Counted from the stretch's first letter, positions 21,801 through 32,964 are shown. The stretch: 64,000 bases of DNA from Atlantibacter hermannii (GCA_900635495.1 LR134136.1:3472001-3536000); one strand, 5' to 3'. Made by a program: numbers and translations. The notes: a model not told the origin generated them from the letters alone.

Positions 21801-24800
21801 CAGGTTTTGCAGCACATCCGCAGGCAGTTGCACCGTCCAGTTACCCTGGTCGTCCACGCTGCCCCTAATGGGCGGCAGCCCGTCGATAACAACCTGCACA
21901 ACTTGCCCGCTGCCGGTGAGCCCGGTGTTGCCGGTCAGCGTCTGACCGACCCCGGCCTCTTCCTGGTTCAGGAAGCCGTCCGTAAACAGCGTGTCAGGCA
22001 ATGTCGCCACCGGCGCGGTCAGCAACAGTTCAATATCCTCGCTGGTGCTGGCCGGATTGCCCCAGGCATCGGTTGCGCTAACGGTAATAACATGCTGCCC
22101 GGTTTCGAAATTAGTTAACTGGCCGGGAGCGATCGGGACGCGCCATACGCCGTCGGTGACGGTTCCGGAACCCAATAACGCGCCGTCAAGATAAACCTCA
22201 ATCACGGTGTCATTAGCCAGCCCGGTGGCCGTCCCGGTGATGTCTCCGCCGTTATTCGCCTCGTCAATGCTGATCAGGTTATCGCTGAATACCGCGTCCA
22301 GCGTCAGGGTCGGCAGTACGGTGCCCACATCCAGCGGCAGAGGCTCACGGGTCACGTTGCCCTGCGGATCGGTTACGATGAGCTCCAGGTTATTCACCCC
22401 CTGATCGAGCGCGCGCAGATCCTGGGACGGCAGCGCCAGTATCCAGGTGCCATCGCTCCCGGCCTGCGTGGTGAGGGTATTGCCGTTGATCACCAGCGTT
22501 ACGGTCGATCCTGCCGCCGTGCTGCCGGTCAGCAGTTGATCGATGCTCGCTTCGGCAATATTCAGTCGGCCATCTTCGTAGAAGCCGCCTTGATCGACCG
22601 TCACCAGCGGCCCGGTGGTATCCACGGTTACGGGATATTCGATAACGGCCTGATTGAGCGCCGGATCGCGTGCGGTAACGACCAGTTCATAATCCTGATC
22701 GGTCAGCGCCTGGAGATCCTCTGCCGGGATGGTCACCTGCCATTTGCCATCCGCGCCCACCCTGGCGGTGTAGTTGCCGTCGCCGAGGGTAATTTCCACC
22801 AGAGTGCCTTGCGGAAGATTGCGCGATCCGCCCGTGATGATGAGCGGCTGATCCTGCTCCTGAGCGTTAATCACATCGTCGCCCGCCACCACATCCACTG
22901 TCAGACTGGGTTGATTCGCCTCGCTGGCGATAACGGTGACGGTTCGGCTGGCGCTCGCCGGATTGCCCGCCGAATCGGTCACCAGCGCGCTAATCACCTG
23001 CGGGCCATCTGCGACATTCGCCAGATCGGCAGCCGGCACATCCACGCTCCAGGCACCGTTCGCCTGGACCTCGGCACGGTATTCCACGCCATTTAACGTC
23101 AGCACTACCACGCGCCCGGCTTCCACGAAGGTGGTCGAACCGGTGAGCGTGACGAGGCTTTGCGCCTCAATGGCATTGATGTAGTCATTGCCGGAAACCG
23201 GGTTCAGCGTCACTGTCGGCGCGGTTAACGGATCGGTGTTGAGTGTCAGCGTTGTGGTGTCGGTACTGCTGTTGCCTACCGGATCGCTCGCCGTCACGGT
23301 AACCGTCACCGGGCCATCCGGTAAGTTGCTCAGCGCATTCGCCGGGATCGTTACGCTCCAGATATTCCCTTCCTGAATCAAGGCGCTGTATTGCTGCCCG
23401 TTAAGATCGACGATGACATATTGCGGACGATCGGGATCAAAAGGCCCGGCAGTCCCGCTGATGACGATCTCCTGCGTGGCCTCAAAGATATTGATGATGT
23501 CATCTTGTGCGATGGGGTTAATGGTCAGGTCAGGCGCAACGGTATCAACTTCAAGGTTGGTTTCCAGCGTACTGCTGTTACCTGCCGCGTCGGTCGCCGT
23601 GATCTGAAGGGGATTTGGCCCCTGGGTCAGATTCTCCAGCGCGGTACCCGGCACATCGACGCGCCAGTTGCCGCTGGCGTCGACGACGGCGTTCAGCGTC
23701 GCGCCGCCTAAAAGTACGGTCACGGTCTGCCCGGCGCCGGTGACGCCGGTCGTCCCGCTCAGCGTCCCGCCCGCCAGTTCGCTGCCGCTTACGATGCCGT
23801 CAGTGAACGGCGTATTGAGAACGGGTTCCGGCGTCTGATGCGTCAGGACGTTGAAGCTGTACGGAGTGGAAAGCGGGTTGCCGTCAGCATCGATACCGGA
23901 CACGGTAAGCGTGGCGGTGCCGTCGGCCAGGGCTGCGGCATCTGCCTGGGGAATTTGCGCAGTCCATGTTCCATCTGCGGCAACGGTGGCAGAATACTGC
24001 TTCCCGTTCAACGTCACGGTCAACGTCGCGCCGGTATCAAAGTTAACGCTGCGGCCTGAGATCGTGATGTCTTCCGCGAGATCGGCCACGCCGATGATAT
24101 TGTCGCCGGTGATGGGATCGAGGGCGATGGCACTGGTGTCGAGATTGACGGTAAATGTGCGCTGCTGGCTCGTGGCATTGCCCGACGCATCTTCCACGCT
24201 TACCGTCAGGGTATGTTCACCGTCGTTTAATGCGCCGACCGCGACCTGTGGAAGCGTGACCGTCCATCTGCCCGACGCATCCACTACGCCCGTGTACGTC
24301 TGGTTATTCAGCGTGATCGTCACGTTCCTGCCCGCTTCAACATTCAGGGTGTAGCCGGTGAGAATGACATCCCCCAGGCGCTCCCCGGCATCAATAATGT
24401 TATTGGCAGTGACCGGATCGATCACCAGTTGCGGCTGCTGTTGCGGATCGGTATCGACAGTGATGACACGGGTGACGGTGGCTGGATTGCCTGCGCTGTC
24501 AACGGCGGTAATGGAAATCGCCACCGGCCCGTTCGGCAAAGCCTGTAGATCCGCGGCGGGGACTGGCAGTTCCCACGTTCCCTGCGGGCTCGTCGTGGTT
24601 TGATAGGTGATCCCGTTGATCACGACCGTGATGGGCTGGCCGCCTTCCGCACCCGTTGCTTCGCCACGCAAGATTTGCGGAGCGCCTGCTTCAGCCAGAT
24701 TCAGAATATCGTCGCCGGTAAACGCCAGCACGCTAATCGTTGGCGGCGTGACATCCACCGTGAAGCTTTCGCTGAGGGTCGCCGCATTCCCTGCCGCATC

Positions 24801-27800
24801 GGTCACGGTAATAGCCAGCGGCACCGGTGAACTGGCCTCGGTCAGGCCGGTTAGCGCGCCGGCTGGCAGCGTCACACTCCATGCGCCGTCAGCATCAACC
24901 TGGCCGCGATAGCTGATTCCGCCCAGGGTGACAGTGACCTGTTGCCCGGCTCCGGTCACGCCGGTGGTGCCGGTAATCACCTGCGCCTGACTGCGCTCCG
25001 CCAGATTGAGCACGCCGTCGGCAAACGGTTCATTCAGGGTGGGAACAGGCAGGCTCGCGATCACCACATTCAGCAGATGACTGTCGTTTACTGTCGTGTT
25101 ATCCGGCGCCGTGGCCGTGGCGGTAATCGTCAGTTCGCCATCCGGTAATTCACCCAGTGCCTGGGCGTCAATGGTGACGCTCCATGTGCCGTCTGCCTCA
25201 ACGGTCGCGTTATACACTGTACCGCCAAAATTCACCTCAATCGCGGTTCCCGTCGGTAATCCGGTACTTGTGCCGCGCACCACTAAATCTTCCGTACTCT
25301 CCTGCTGGTTGAGATAGTCATCGTCGGCGATGATGCTGATCGCAACCGCACTTACACTCTTGTCTACGGTAAAACTGTAAGGCTGGCTGGTCGACTGACC
25401 ATAGGCATCGGTGACTGAAACCAGGAGCGTATTGGTACCCTCTGCAAGTTTTTGCAGATCGGCAGCAGTCAGCTGAATACGCCAGGTGCCATCGGCATCG
25501 ACCAGTGTGCTGTATTCCTGGTTAGCCAGTACCAACACAATTTTGCTGCCGGGTTCGACGTTGGTGGTGGTTCCCGTTAACCACTGGTCCGTTCTGGCTT
25601 CCGCCGCGTTGAGCGTGTTGTCGCCGGTGAAGGTATCAACGCTCAATAAGGGCTGCGCACTTTTCACGCTCACCGTACCGGACGCCTGCTGGCTGTTACC
25701 TGCGCTGTCAGTGAGCGTGACCGTGTAAGATTGCTCTCCGGACGGCAACGTCGCCAGGCTACCGGCGGGAAGCTCGATGCGCCAGGTGCCATCGCTGTTA
25801 ACGGCCGTGGTAAAGCGTTGATTATTGATCTCCACCACCACTTCGCGACCGTTCTGGTCTGGCGTTGTGACCCCGGAGACCGTTTGCGCCGCGCTCAGTT
25901 CGTCGACGGTCACTTTCCCGTCGCCGGAGAACGGCAGCAGACTGAGGGATGGCGGCGTGATATCGACAACCGCGTTATCCGTGATGTTGGCGGTATTTCC
26001 TGCCGCATCGATAACATTCACATTTACCGGTACGTTGCCATCGCGCAGGCTTTGCAAATCGGCGGCGGGAACCTCAACTGACCAGCGACCATCCACGTCC
26101 ACAATGGCGTTATAGCTTTTATCGCCGAACTGCACCGTGACCCGTTGCCCGGTGCCTGTCACGCCGGTAGTGCCGCTTAGGGTTTGGTTTTCAGTCACTT
26201 CCTGCGCATTCAGGAAGCCATCGCCAAACAAGGTATTGATCGTGGGTTTTGGCAGGAAATTGATAATGACGTTCAGATCGCGCGTGTCGCTGGCGCTGCT
26301 CACGACATTGGTGACCGTAGCGGTGACGGGCGTAACGCCATCAGGCAGGGATGCCAAATCTTCCGGCGGGATCACGGCGCTCCAGTTACCGGCCCCATCC
26401 ACCAGCGCGGCATACTCTTTGCCATTGAAGCTAACCGTCACCACAATATCAGGCACAGTCGTAATGACCACGCCACGCACTTCCAGCGGCTGGGTTGATT
26501 CCGCCGCGCTGAGATAATCATCCGTCGACAGAATGGCGATGGCGATATCCCCCTGGGCGAGATTCACCGTGATAGGACGCGTGATTGTCAGCGAGTTGCC
26601 GTCATTTGACTGGTAAGTGGCAACGGCCTCCCCTCCGTCGGGTATCAGCGCCTGTAAATCGCCAGCGGGAACCAAAACCTGGAAACTGCCATCTCCGGCA
26701 ACGCTGGCAAAATAGCGGTTGGACGCCAGGGAAATCGTCACCAGTTGCCCCGGTTCAATATTCGCTGTCCAGCCCGTCAGCATCTGATCCAGCGCTAATT
26801 CCGCTACGTTAAGCTCATCGTCTCCGGCGAAAGAATATAACTGGAGCATCGGTTGATCGGTGTTGACGATAAAGCTTTGTTGCGCCGTGGCGGTATTGCC
26901 TGCCACGTCCGTTACGCTGATGTCCAGCGTATAGGTTTCATTTTGTTCGAGCGTTTGCAGGACTTCAGAAGGGATCAGGGTGCTCCAGCTACCATCAAGG
27001 CCGATCACCGCCTCAAACCGGTTTTCACCCAGCGTAACGATGACCGTTTGCCCGGCGTCTTCTGGCGAAGTAAATCCGGATATGGTTTTGCCGCTATCAA
27101 CCAGCGCCTGATCCAGCACATTACCGGGCGAGAACGCAGCCAGCCTGAGATCGGGCGGGAGGGTATCAACCGTAAGCGTGACATCCTGCGTAACAGTATT
27201 GCCGCCGCTGTCGACAAACGAGACATTCAGCGCCACCTGCCCCTGCGGTAAAGTTTGTAATACCGCAGCGGGGAGCGTGACGCTCCAGGTTCCGTCGCCC
27301 GCGACGGTGGTCGTGAACGTGTTATTGCCCAGAGTGACCGTCATGACGCGCCCGGCGTTGCTGGCTTCGGTCACACCGCTAAGTAACTGATCCGTGGCGC
27401 TTTCAGTCAGATTGAGAATGTTGTCGCCGGTAAAAGGAGTGATAACCAGCGTTGAAACCGGGAGGCCGGGATTACCTCCGCCAGGAGGCAGCGTACCGCC
27501 GTTGCCGTTGCCGTTTCCGTCTCCGCCGCCATTGCCGTTGCCATCTCCGCCGCCGTTGTTGCCACCGTCACTCCCACCGTTGCTCCCGTCACTTCCGCCG
27601 CCGTTGTTTCCATCACCGCCGTTGCTGTTGCTGCCCCCCTCCGCCCCCGCCACTGCTGCCAGCGGCAACCGCCACCCCGGCAATGCCGCCAACGGCGGCT
27701 AAGCCGCCCAGTATGGCCGCTGTTGACAGGCCTTCTGCGCCAATCAGCGCACCCAGAGAGGTATCAGCCATAACGGGAACAATCGCTTCCGCCGCGGCCG

Positions 27801-28122
27801 GGCCGGTTTCAGAGGAAAACGGGAACACCGCATGATGAGTGCCGTACTGGTCCTCGAAGATAAGCTCGCTGTGTAGCCCTTCAGCATCAAGTTGAAAAAA
27901 TTTTTGATAGCGTACCGTTGAACCATCTCGCATATGGACGATCAGGTCATCACCCTGTCGCTCATAAAAATTAACGGTTTCCGGCGAAGCATTAATTCTT
28001 ACCACGCTGGATTGGGTGATATTAATTACGCGATCGCCGGCACCGGAAAATTGCGTAACAAGATCGCCTGTATTGCGGTTGAGTATATCAACGGAACCTG
28101 AAGGGGTATTTACCAGAGCCAT
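15875..28122 (-). pseudogene. bapA: giant repeat adhesin secreted by type I system (BapA-like), two +1 frameshifts
   Basis: A biofilm-type surface adhesin of about 4081 residues if two one-base insertions are removed. From ATG 28122 (GGGAGAT upstream) comes a Bap/LapF prefix-like domain, then a Gly/Asn/Asp-rich linker (near 27480-27660). About 36 Ig-like repeats of roughly 100 residues follow, each with a motif like GDxxLNxxE...LxG and a DxAGN motif. The C-terminal secretion domain has RTX-like GSNGNDTIHL and DAGAGTDTLMLDG stretches. Frame breaks lie in six-base runs at 27634-27639 and 17038-17043. Its position between smpB and ssrA beside its own secretion genes matches Salmonella bapA. The breaks could be errors or, less likely, phase-variable tracts. 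Confidence 0.9.
27480..27660 (-). repeat. Gly/Asn/Asp-rich low-complexity linker in the adhesin
   Basis: Imperfect short repeats on the minus strand encode runs of GGDGNGN and SDGG type, a flexible linker between the cell-side prefix domain and the first Ig-like repeat. Such a tract is prone to length change and misassembly. Confidence 0.8.
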
Positions 28123-28737
28123 GCGGCTATCTCCCGAATTAAAACAACAATCAACCCGGCGGAGTGAATGCATCACAACCGCTTAAGATTGGTGCCGGTC
28201 CAGTTGAACCATCACCGAGTAATCGCCTGGTTTAAATGTGTATTAGAAAGATAACCGATTATTTTATTTGGTATTTTTGTTTAAAGGCAAAGCGAGACGT
28301 AACGAGTACGCACAATTAACATATAAACAAGCTTTCTGAATTAGGCAAAGAGAAATGCAACAATTTTATAGTGGAAGAATAATAAGATTCTGCTAGCCAT
28401 GAATAAACTATTGTTCCAGAAGATTTATTAATCCGTGTTCAAACTTCCAGTAAAATGCTATTAACGTTTCCTCCCGAAACTATTCAAAAATAAAAACATG
28501 TAAAATATATTATGCATGCGCGAAATTCCCATTTAATTTGTCTATAAATACACAGCAATGGCTGGCTTTAATTAACAATATAAATTACCGGGTTTTATGG
28601 AGTTTATCTGCCTGATTTACTTGTATAAAAATACGCCAGTGAAGCATATCCATCTTCATCAGCGCTGTCGGCGTTATCCATTGCGATATGGACTGGCATG
28701 GCAGCCCTGACATCTGTTATACTTGTTTTACACTTTT
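28123..28737. other. AT-rich region upstream of bapA and ssrA
   Basis: About 600 bases without a convincing gene. It is clearly AT-rich (for example 28230-28600) and must hold the bapA promoter on the minus strand and the ssrA promoter on the plus strand. AT-rich DNA of this kind upstream of large adhesins is a common H-NS target (inference). Apart from the ssrA -10 box, I see no clear operator. Confidence 0.5.
28718..28723 (+). promoter_or_regulatory. -10 box of ssrA
   Basis: TATACT (28718-28723) predicts a start near 28730, about eight bases before the mature tmRNA 5' end, matching the short leader removed by RNase P. No good -35 is visible; TGGCAT at an 18-base spacing is the best candidate. 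Confidence 0.6.
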
Positions 28738-29101
28738 GGGGCTGATTCTGGATTCGACGGGATTCGCGAAACCCAAGGTGCATGCCGAGGGGCGGTTGGC
28801 CTCGTAAAAAGCCGCAAAAAAATAGTCGCAAACGACGAAAACTACGCTTTAGCAGCTTAATAACCTGCTCAGAGCCCTCTCTCCCTAGCTTCCGCTCTTA
28901 AGACGGGGATCAAAGAGAGGTCAAACCCAAAAGAGATCGCGTGGAGGCCCTGCCTGGGGTTGAAGCGTTAAAACTAATCAGGCTAGTCTGGTAGTGGCGT
29001 GTCTGTCCGCAGGTGCCAGGCGAATGTAAAGACTGACTAAGCATGTAGTACCGAGGATGTAGGAATTTCGGACGCGGGTTCAACTCCCGCCAGCTCCACC
29101 A
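28738..29101 (+). ncRNA. ssrA: transfer-messenger RNA (tmRNA)
   Basis: tmRNA rescues stalled ribosomes and adds a degradation tag. The 5' end GGGGCTGATTCTGGATTCGA and the 3' end with the T-arm GGTTCAACTCCCGCC and CCA are canonical. The tag frame begins at the resume codon GCA and encodes ANDENYALAA followed by TAA (near 28827-28860). It is 364 nucleotides against 363 in E. coli; a run of seven A residues just before the resume region is one longer than in E. coli. The last part of the gene also serves as the attachment site of the satellite that follows. Confidence 0.98.
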
Positions 29102-29103
29102 AA
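29083..29103 (+). other. attL: ssrA 3' end recreated by the satellite
   Basis: The end of ssrA (ACTCCCGCCAGCTCCACCA plus AA) recurs in slightly altered form at 39653-39671. The pair frames the integrase-bearing element and marks a site-specific integration into ssrA. The downstream flank here (ATAATGATCCGG) differs from the usual enterobacterial ssrA flank, which sits at the far copy, so this 3' end comes from the element. Confidence 0.85.
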
Positions 29104-29133
29104 TAATGATCCGGATACGTCCGGTGAAGTACA

Positions 29134-29172
29134 GAAAGCCCGCATGGCACAAGCCCTGCGGGCTTTTTTGTG
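29134..29172 (+). terminator. ssrA terminator supplied by the satellite
   Basis: AAGCCCGCATGGCACAAGCC and CTGCGGGCTTTTTTG form a rho-independent terminator. It closely resembles the native ssrA terminator now at 39714-39753, so the inserted element replaces both the RNA 3' end and its terminator. Confidence 0.88.
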
Positions 29173-29212
29173 TCTGCCGTTGTCCGAGAGTATCCGGCTA
29201 AATCCAGTGATT

Positions 29213-29266
29213 ATTGGTATACGTTTAGGTATACGGTAGGATGTATACCTAAAAACGTATACCAAT
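29213..29266. repeat. perfect-armed inverted repeat before the integrase gene
   Basis: ATTGGTATACGTTTAGGTA (arm from 29213) recurs inverted as TACCTAAAAACGTATACCAAT (arm ending 29266) around an eight-base centre. The same arm sequence appears once more near the other junction (39572-39593). This is the layout expected of integrase arm-binding sites, which could also autoregulate int. Confidence 0.75.
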
Positions 29267-29285
29267 TCCTGAAGGAGCGGCCACA

Positions 29286-30476
29286 GTGGCACGGACAACA
29301 CGCCCCCTGACCAACACCGAAGTTCTGCGCGCTAAAGCGTTAGAGAAGGATCTAACGCTTCATGATGGCGATGGGCTTTTCCTTATAGTGAAAACCAGCG
29401 GCAAGAAACTCTGGCGCTTTCGCTATCAACGTCCGACAACAAAGCAACGGACAATGATGGGCCTCGGCGCCTTCCCCGCCCTATCGCTTGCTGATGCCCG
29501 AGGGTTAAGAGCGGATTACCTTGCCTTATTAGCCAACGGAATCGACCCGCAAATTCAAGCTGAAGTTGCAGAGGAACAGCAGCAAATCGCACTGGACAGT
29601 ATTTTTTCAACTGTCGCCGCTAACTGGTTCCAGCTCAAAAGCAAAAGCGTTACCCCTGATTACGCAAAAGACATTTGGCGCTCACTGGAGAAAGATGTAT
29701 TCCCTGTCATCGGTGAGATCCCCGTTCAGCAAATCAAAGCCCGGACACTGGTTGAAGCTCTTGAGCCAATCAAAGCTCGTGGGGCGCTTGAGACTGTACG
29801 TCGACTGGTGCAGCGCATTAACGAGATAATGATTTATGCGATTAACACCGGCTTGACTGATGCCAACCCAGCGTCAGGTATTGGTAAGGCATTTGAGAAA
29901 CCCAAAAAACAAAACATGCCGACACTTCGGCCAGAAGAATTGCCTAAGCTTATGCGTTCTCTCATCATGTCAAATTTATCTGTTCCGACTCGCTGTCTCA
30001 TTGAATGGCAACTCCTGACGCTTGTGCGCCCTTCTGAGGCCTCCAGTGCTCGGTGGGCAGAGATCGATCACGATGCAAAGCTCTGGACAATTCCGGCAGA
30101 ACGGATGAAAGCGAAGCGTGAGCACATAGTACCTCTCTCTCCTCAGGCATTAGAGATTCTGGAAGTAATGAAGCCTATTAGTGCTAATCGAGAGCATGTC
30201 TTTCCTAGCAGGAATGACCCAAAGCAGCCAATGAATAGCCAAACTGCAAATGCTGCTTTAAAAAGAATAGGCTACGGTGGTAAGTTAGTTGCTCATGGCC
30301 TTAGGTCAATTGCGAGTACGGCACTTAACGAAGAAGGTTTTAACCCCGATGTTATTGAGGCAGCTCTCGCGCATTCAGATAAAAATGAGGTTAGAAAAGC
30401 ATATAACCGCTCCATATACCTTGAACAGCGTAAAGAGTTAATGACATGGTGGGGTTGTATTGTTGATAAATATTAG
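29286..30476 (+). CDS. int: P4-type tyrosine integrase
   Basis: A 396-residue site-specific recombinase that inserts and excises the satellite at ssrA. It starts at GTG 29286 with GGAG upstream. The N-terminal DUF4102-like arm-binding domain (LTNTEVLRAKALEKDLTLHDGDGLFL) and a core-binding domain precede the catalytic domain. Conserved residues: R in TLVRPSEASSARW, the HGLRS box, the AHSDKNEVRKAY segment, and the catalytic Y in KAYNRS. It is the first gene of the element, as in P4 and other ssrA-integrated islands, and is less GC-rich than the core. Confidence 0.95.
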   Translation: MARTTRPLTNTEVLRAKALEKDLTLHDGDGLFLIVKTSGKKLWRFRYQRPTTKQRTMMGLGAFPALSLADARGLRADYLALLANGIDPQIQAEVAEEQQQIALDSIFSTVAANWFQLKSKSVTPDYAKDIWRSLEKDVFPVIGEIPVQQIKARTLVEALEPIKARGALETVRRLVQRINEIMIYAINTGLTDANPASGIGKAFEKPKKQNMPTLRPEELPKLMRSLIMSNLSVPTRCLIEWQLLTLVRPSEASSARWAEIDHDAKLWTIPAERMKAKREHIVPLSPQALEILEVMKPISANREHVFPSRNDPKQPMNSQTANAALKRIGYGGKLVAHGLRSIASTALNEEGFNPDVIEAALAHSDKNEVRKAYNRSIYLEQRKELMTWWGCIVDKY

Positions 30477-30508
30477 ATTACATGAAGACTGATGATTAAG
30501 GACATAAA

Positions 30509-32950
30509 ATGAAAAAAATGATTGATTGTGAAACGGCCTTAAAAGAATTAGTTGAGACATACACCGACAGCGAGAAAATAAGAAACGAGGCTCAAACTAG
30601 GCATCATATTATCAATAAAATAATTTATAATGTGCTTGGTTGGCCTGAGGATCAAGTTGAAGTTGAAGACTATGAGCAAAAAACATTCACAGATTATGAA
30701 CTAGGAAAACCACGACAGGTTATTATTGAAGCAAAAAGAGAAGGCCGTACATTTGAAATCCCTGCAGGTATATCTAAAAAAAACATAATTGATATACCTG
30801 CTTTATTAAAATCCAATGAGGATTTATCTGATGCTATTAAGCAGGTTCAATTTTATTGTTCTTCAAGAGGTACGCCAATTGCAATAGCGACAAATGGGCA
30901 CCAGTACATATCATTTATTGCAAGCAATCAAAACGGTTCATCTCCTCTAGAAGGCAAAGCATTAGTTTTTGAAAGCTTGGAAAATATGCTTACAAACTTC
31001 ACCTTAGCATGGAATATGCTTTCATATTATGGAGTCAAAGAGCAACGTCTCCTGAAGTATCTTAGCTCAGAAGCTAGCGGAATCCCCAATAAATTATCAT
31101 CTTACTTGACCATGTATCCAAAAATAAGATATGCCAGTGATATTCAAACATCATTACGTCAAATATCTGAACTAATTATTCAAGATGCATTAGAAAGTAA
31201 GGAGGTTGAGGAGGTTTTTTATCAAAAATGTTATTGCGAAAGCGGCGCATTATCTAAATATGCTCTATTGAGCAAAGAAATGCTGCAAGCCCGTTATGCT
31301 GCATTATTCAGTGATAGTGAATCATCACCACAAATTACATCTGTCAAACCTGACAGGAAGGAACAAAGTTTAGATCCAAGTATCATGGCTGAAGCTTTAT
31401 CAAAGCGCCCAATTGTTTTGATCGGTGATGTAGGTGTTGGAAAAACATCCTTTGTTAAAAATCTTATATACTCTAGCGCCTTTAAGGAATTTAATGAAGC
31501 CATTTACATATATATTGATTTGGGTGCAAGCGCTACACTTTCAGATAATCTTCAAGGTTTCATCCTTAATCAGATAGAGGAACAACTATATGATAAGTAT
31601 GACACTGACATTACCGAATTTAAATTCATCAAGGGAGTTTACTCGCGGGACATTCAGCGCTTCTCATCCGGGATATGGGGCTCATTGAGAGAAACCAATA
31701 GAGAGAAATACGAAGAAAAACAATTAGAAATGCTTTCCGAAAAAATATCTGTTAAAGATGAACATCTCAAAAACTCAATCAACCACATTTCCAAACAAAC
31801 CAAAAGACAAGTTATTATTTGTTTAGATAATGCTGATCAACGTGATTTTGAAACACAACAGCGTGCCTTTGTCATATCTCAAGAATTAGCTAAAGAATGG
31901 AATTCTTTGGTTTTCATTTCCGTACGCCCACAAACATTTTTTAAATCAAAATCATCAGGAGCACTTACCGCATATCCACACAAAGTGTTCACCATTGCTC
32001 CACCTAGGATTGATCAAGTTCTTGATAAACGTCTCATGTTTGCTCTTGAAATGTCCGAAGGAAAAATCCCTTTAGAACAGGCTGAGTTTGTTAGAATCAA
32101 TATCAATAACCTTTCAGTTTTTATTAAAGTCCTGCTTGAATCCCTCAGAAAAAATAAAGCTCTTGGCGAGTTTATTGAAAACATTACAGGTGGGAATGTT
32201 AGACAAGCATTAAGTTTTATCACTGGTTTTATTGGTAGCCCTAACGTTGAGGCAGAAAAGATAATTCGCACCTTTGAACAAGAGGGACGATACCAAATAC
32301 CGGTACATGAATTTTCAAAACAAGCCCTGTTAGGCGAGTTTTCACACTTCGACCCCAATACGTCTTTAGCAATGAATCTATTCGATGTATCAATAGCTGA
32401 TGAATCAGAGCATTTTCTAGTCCCTATGATAGTCGCGCTGTTATCAGAAAAAAATGAAATTCAAGATAGAGATGGTTTTTGTGAAACTACAAAAATAATT
32501 GAAGAAATGCAAATGCTTGGTTACATCCCTGAACAAACTGAGAATGCATTAAGACGCTCGACAAACAAAAAACTTATCGAAACATCTCAACGATTTACAT
32601 TTGAAGAAGATGAAACAGGATTGATTGGTGAAATGCCAAACAAATTTAGAACGACCTCAATCGGGCAATACCATTTAAAACGCTGGATTAGCGACTTCGC
32701 GTATCTTGACGCAATGGTATTTGACACTCCTATATTCAACCCAGAAATAGTTAATGGCATGCGTACCTCTTGCGAGTCTTTTAATATCGAAGATAGATTT
32801 AATCGGACCGTCGCATTCAAAACCTACCTGACTTCCGCCTGGAATAAACTCATAAACAAACCTAGTTATTTCGATATGATCGAATCTTTAAAAACGGGCG
32901 ATGCTTCATTTGAGAGCGTCAAACGGGTTGTTGATACTAATCATAAATAG
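30509..32950 (+). CDS. HsdR-N-like nuclease domain fused to P-loop NTPase; candidate anti-phage protein
   Basis: An 813-residue AT-rich gene 32 bases after int in the same direction, with AAGGACATAAA before ATG 30509. The N-terminal 130 residues resemble the HsdR N-terminal domain of type I restriction enzymes: a PD-(D/E)xK arrangement E27, D62, E74-A-K76, then QVQFYCSSRGTPIAIATNG. A P-loop NTPase follows with Walker A GDVGVGKT (306-313), Walker B VIICLDNAD (434-442) and a sensor-like FISVRP. The C-terminal ~300 residues are mostly helical, with no family I recognise. No methylase or specificity subunit is nearby. The slot between int and cos/psu in P4-like satellites commonly holds defence genes, so anti-phage function is an inference. 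Confidence 0.75.
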   Translation: MKKMIDCETALKELVETYTDSEKIRNEAQTRHHIINKIIYNVLGWPEDQVEVEDYEQKTFTDYELGKPRQVIIEAKREGRTFEIPAGISKKNIIDIPALLKSNEDLSDAIKQVQFYCSSRGTPIAIATNGHQYISFIASNQNGSSPLEGKALVFESLENMLTNFTLAWNMLSYYGVKEQRLLKYLSSEASGIPNKLSSYLTMYPKIRYASDIQTSLRQISELIIQDALESKEVEEVFYQKCYCESGALSKYALLSKEMLQARYAALFSDSESSPQITSVKPDRKEQSLDPSIMAEALSKRPIVLIGDVGVGKTSFVKNLIYSSAFKEFNEAIYIYIDLGASATLSDNLQGFILNQIEEQLYDKYDTDITEFKFIKGVYSRDIQRFSSGIWGSLRETNREKYEEKQLEMLSEKISVKDEHLKNSINHISKQTKRQVIICLDNADQRDFETQQRAFVISQELAKEWNSLVFISVRPQTFFKSKSSGALTAYPHKVFTIAPPRIDQVLDKRLMFALEMSEGKIPLEQAEFVRININNLSVFIKVLLESLRKNKALGEFIENITGGNVRQALSFITGFIGSPNVEAEKIIRTFEQEGRYQIPVHEFSKQALLGEFSHFDPNTSLAMNLFDVSIADESEHFLVPMIVALLSEKNEIQDRDGFCETTKIIEEMQMLGYIPEQTENALRRSTNKKLIETSQRFTFEEDETGLIGEMPNKFRTTSIGQYHLKRWISDFAYLDAMVFDTPIFNPEIVNGMRTSCESFNIEDRFNRTVAFKTYLTSAWNKLINKPSYFDMIESLKTGDASFESVKRVVDTNHK

Positions 32951-32964
32951 AGAACCAGGGTTGC

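Noticed and set aside
28604..28831. Minus-strand ORFs across ssrA (28604-28831, 28910-29301)
   Set aside because: They are antisense to tmRNA, whose sequence is fully explained by its RNA function.
30509..32950. A complete type I restriction-modification system
   Set aside because: Only an HsdR-N-like domain is present; there is no SF2 helicase motif set and no hsdM or hsdS nearby.
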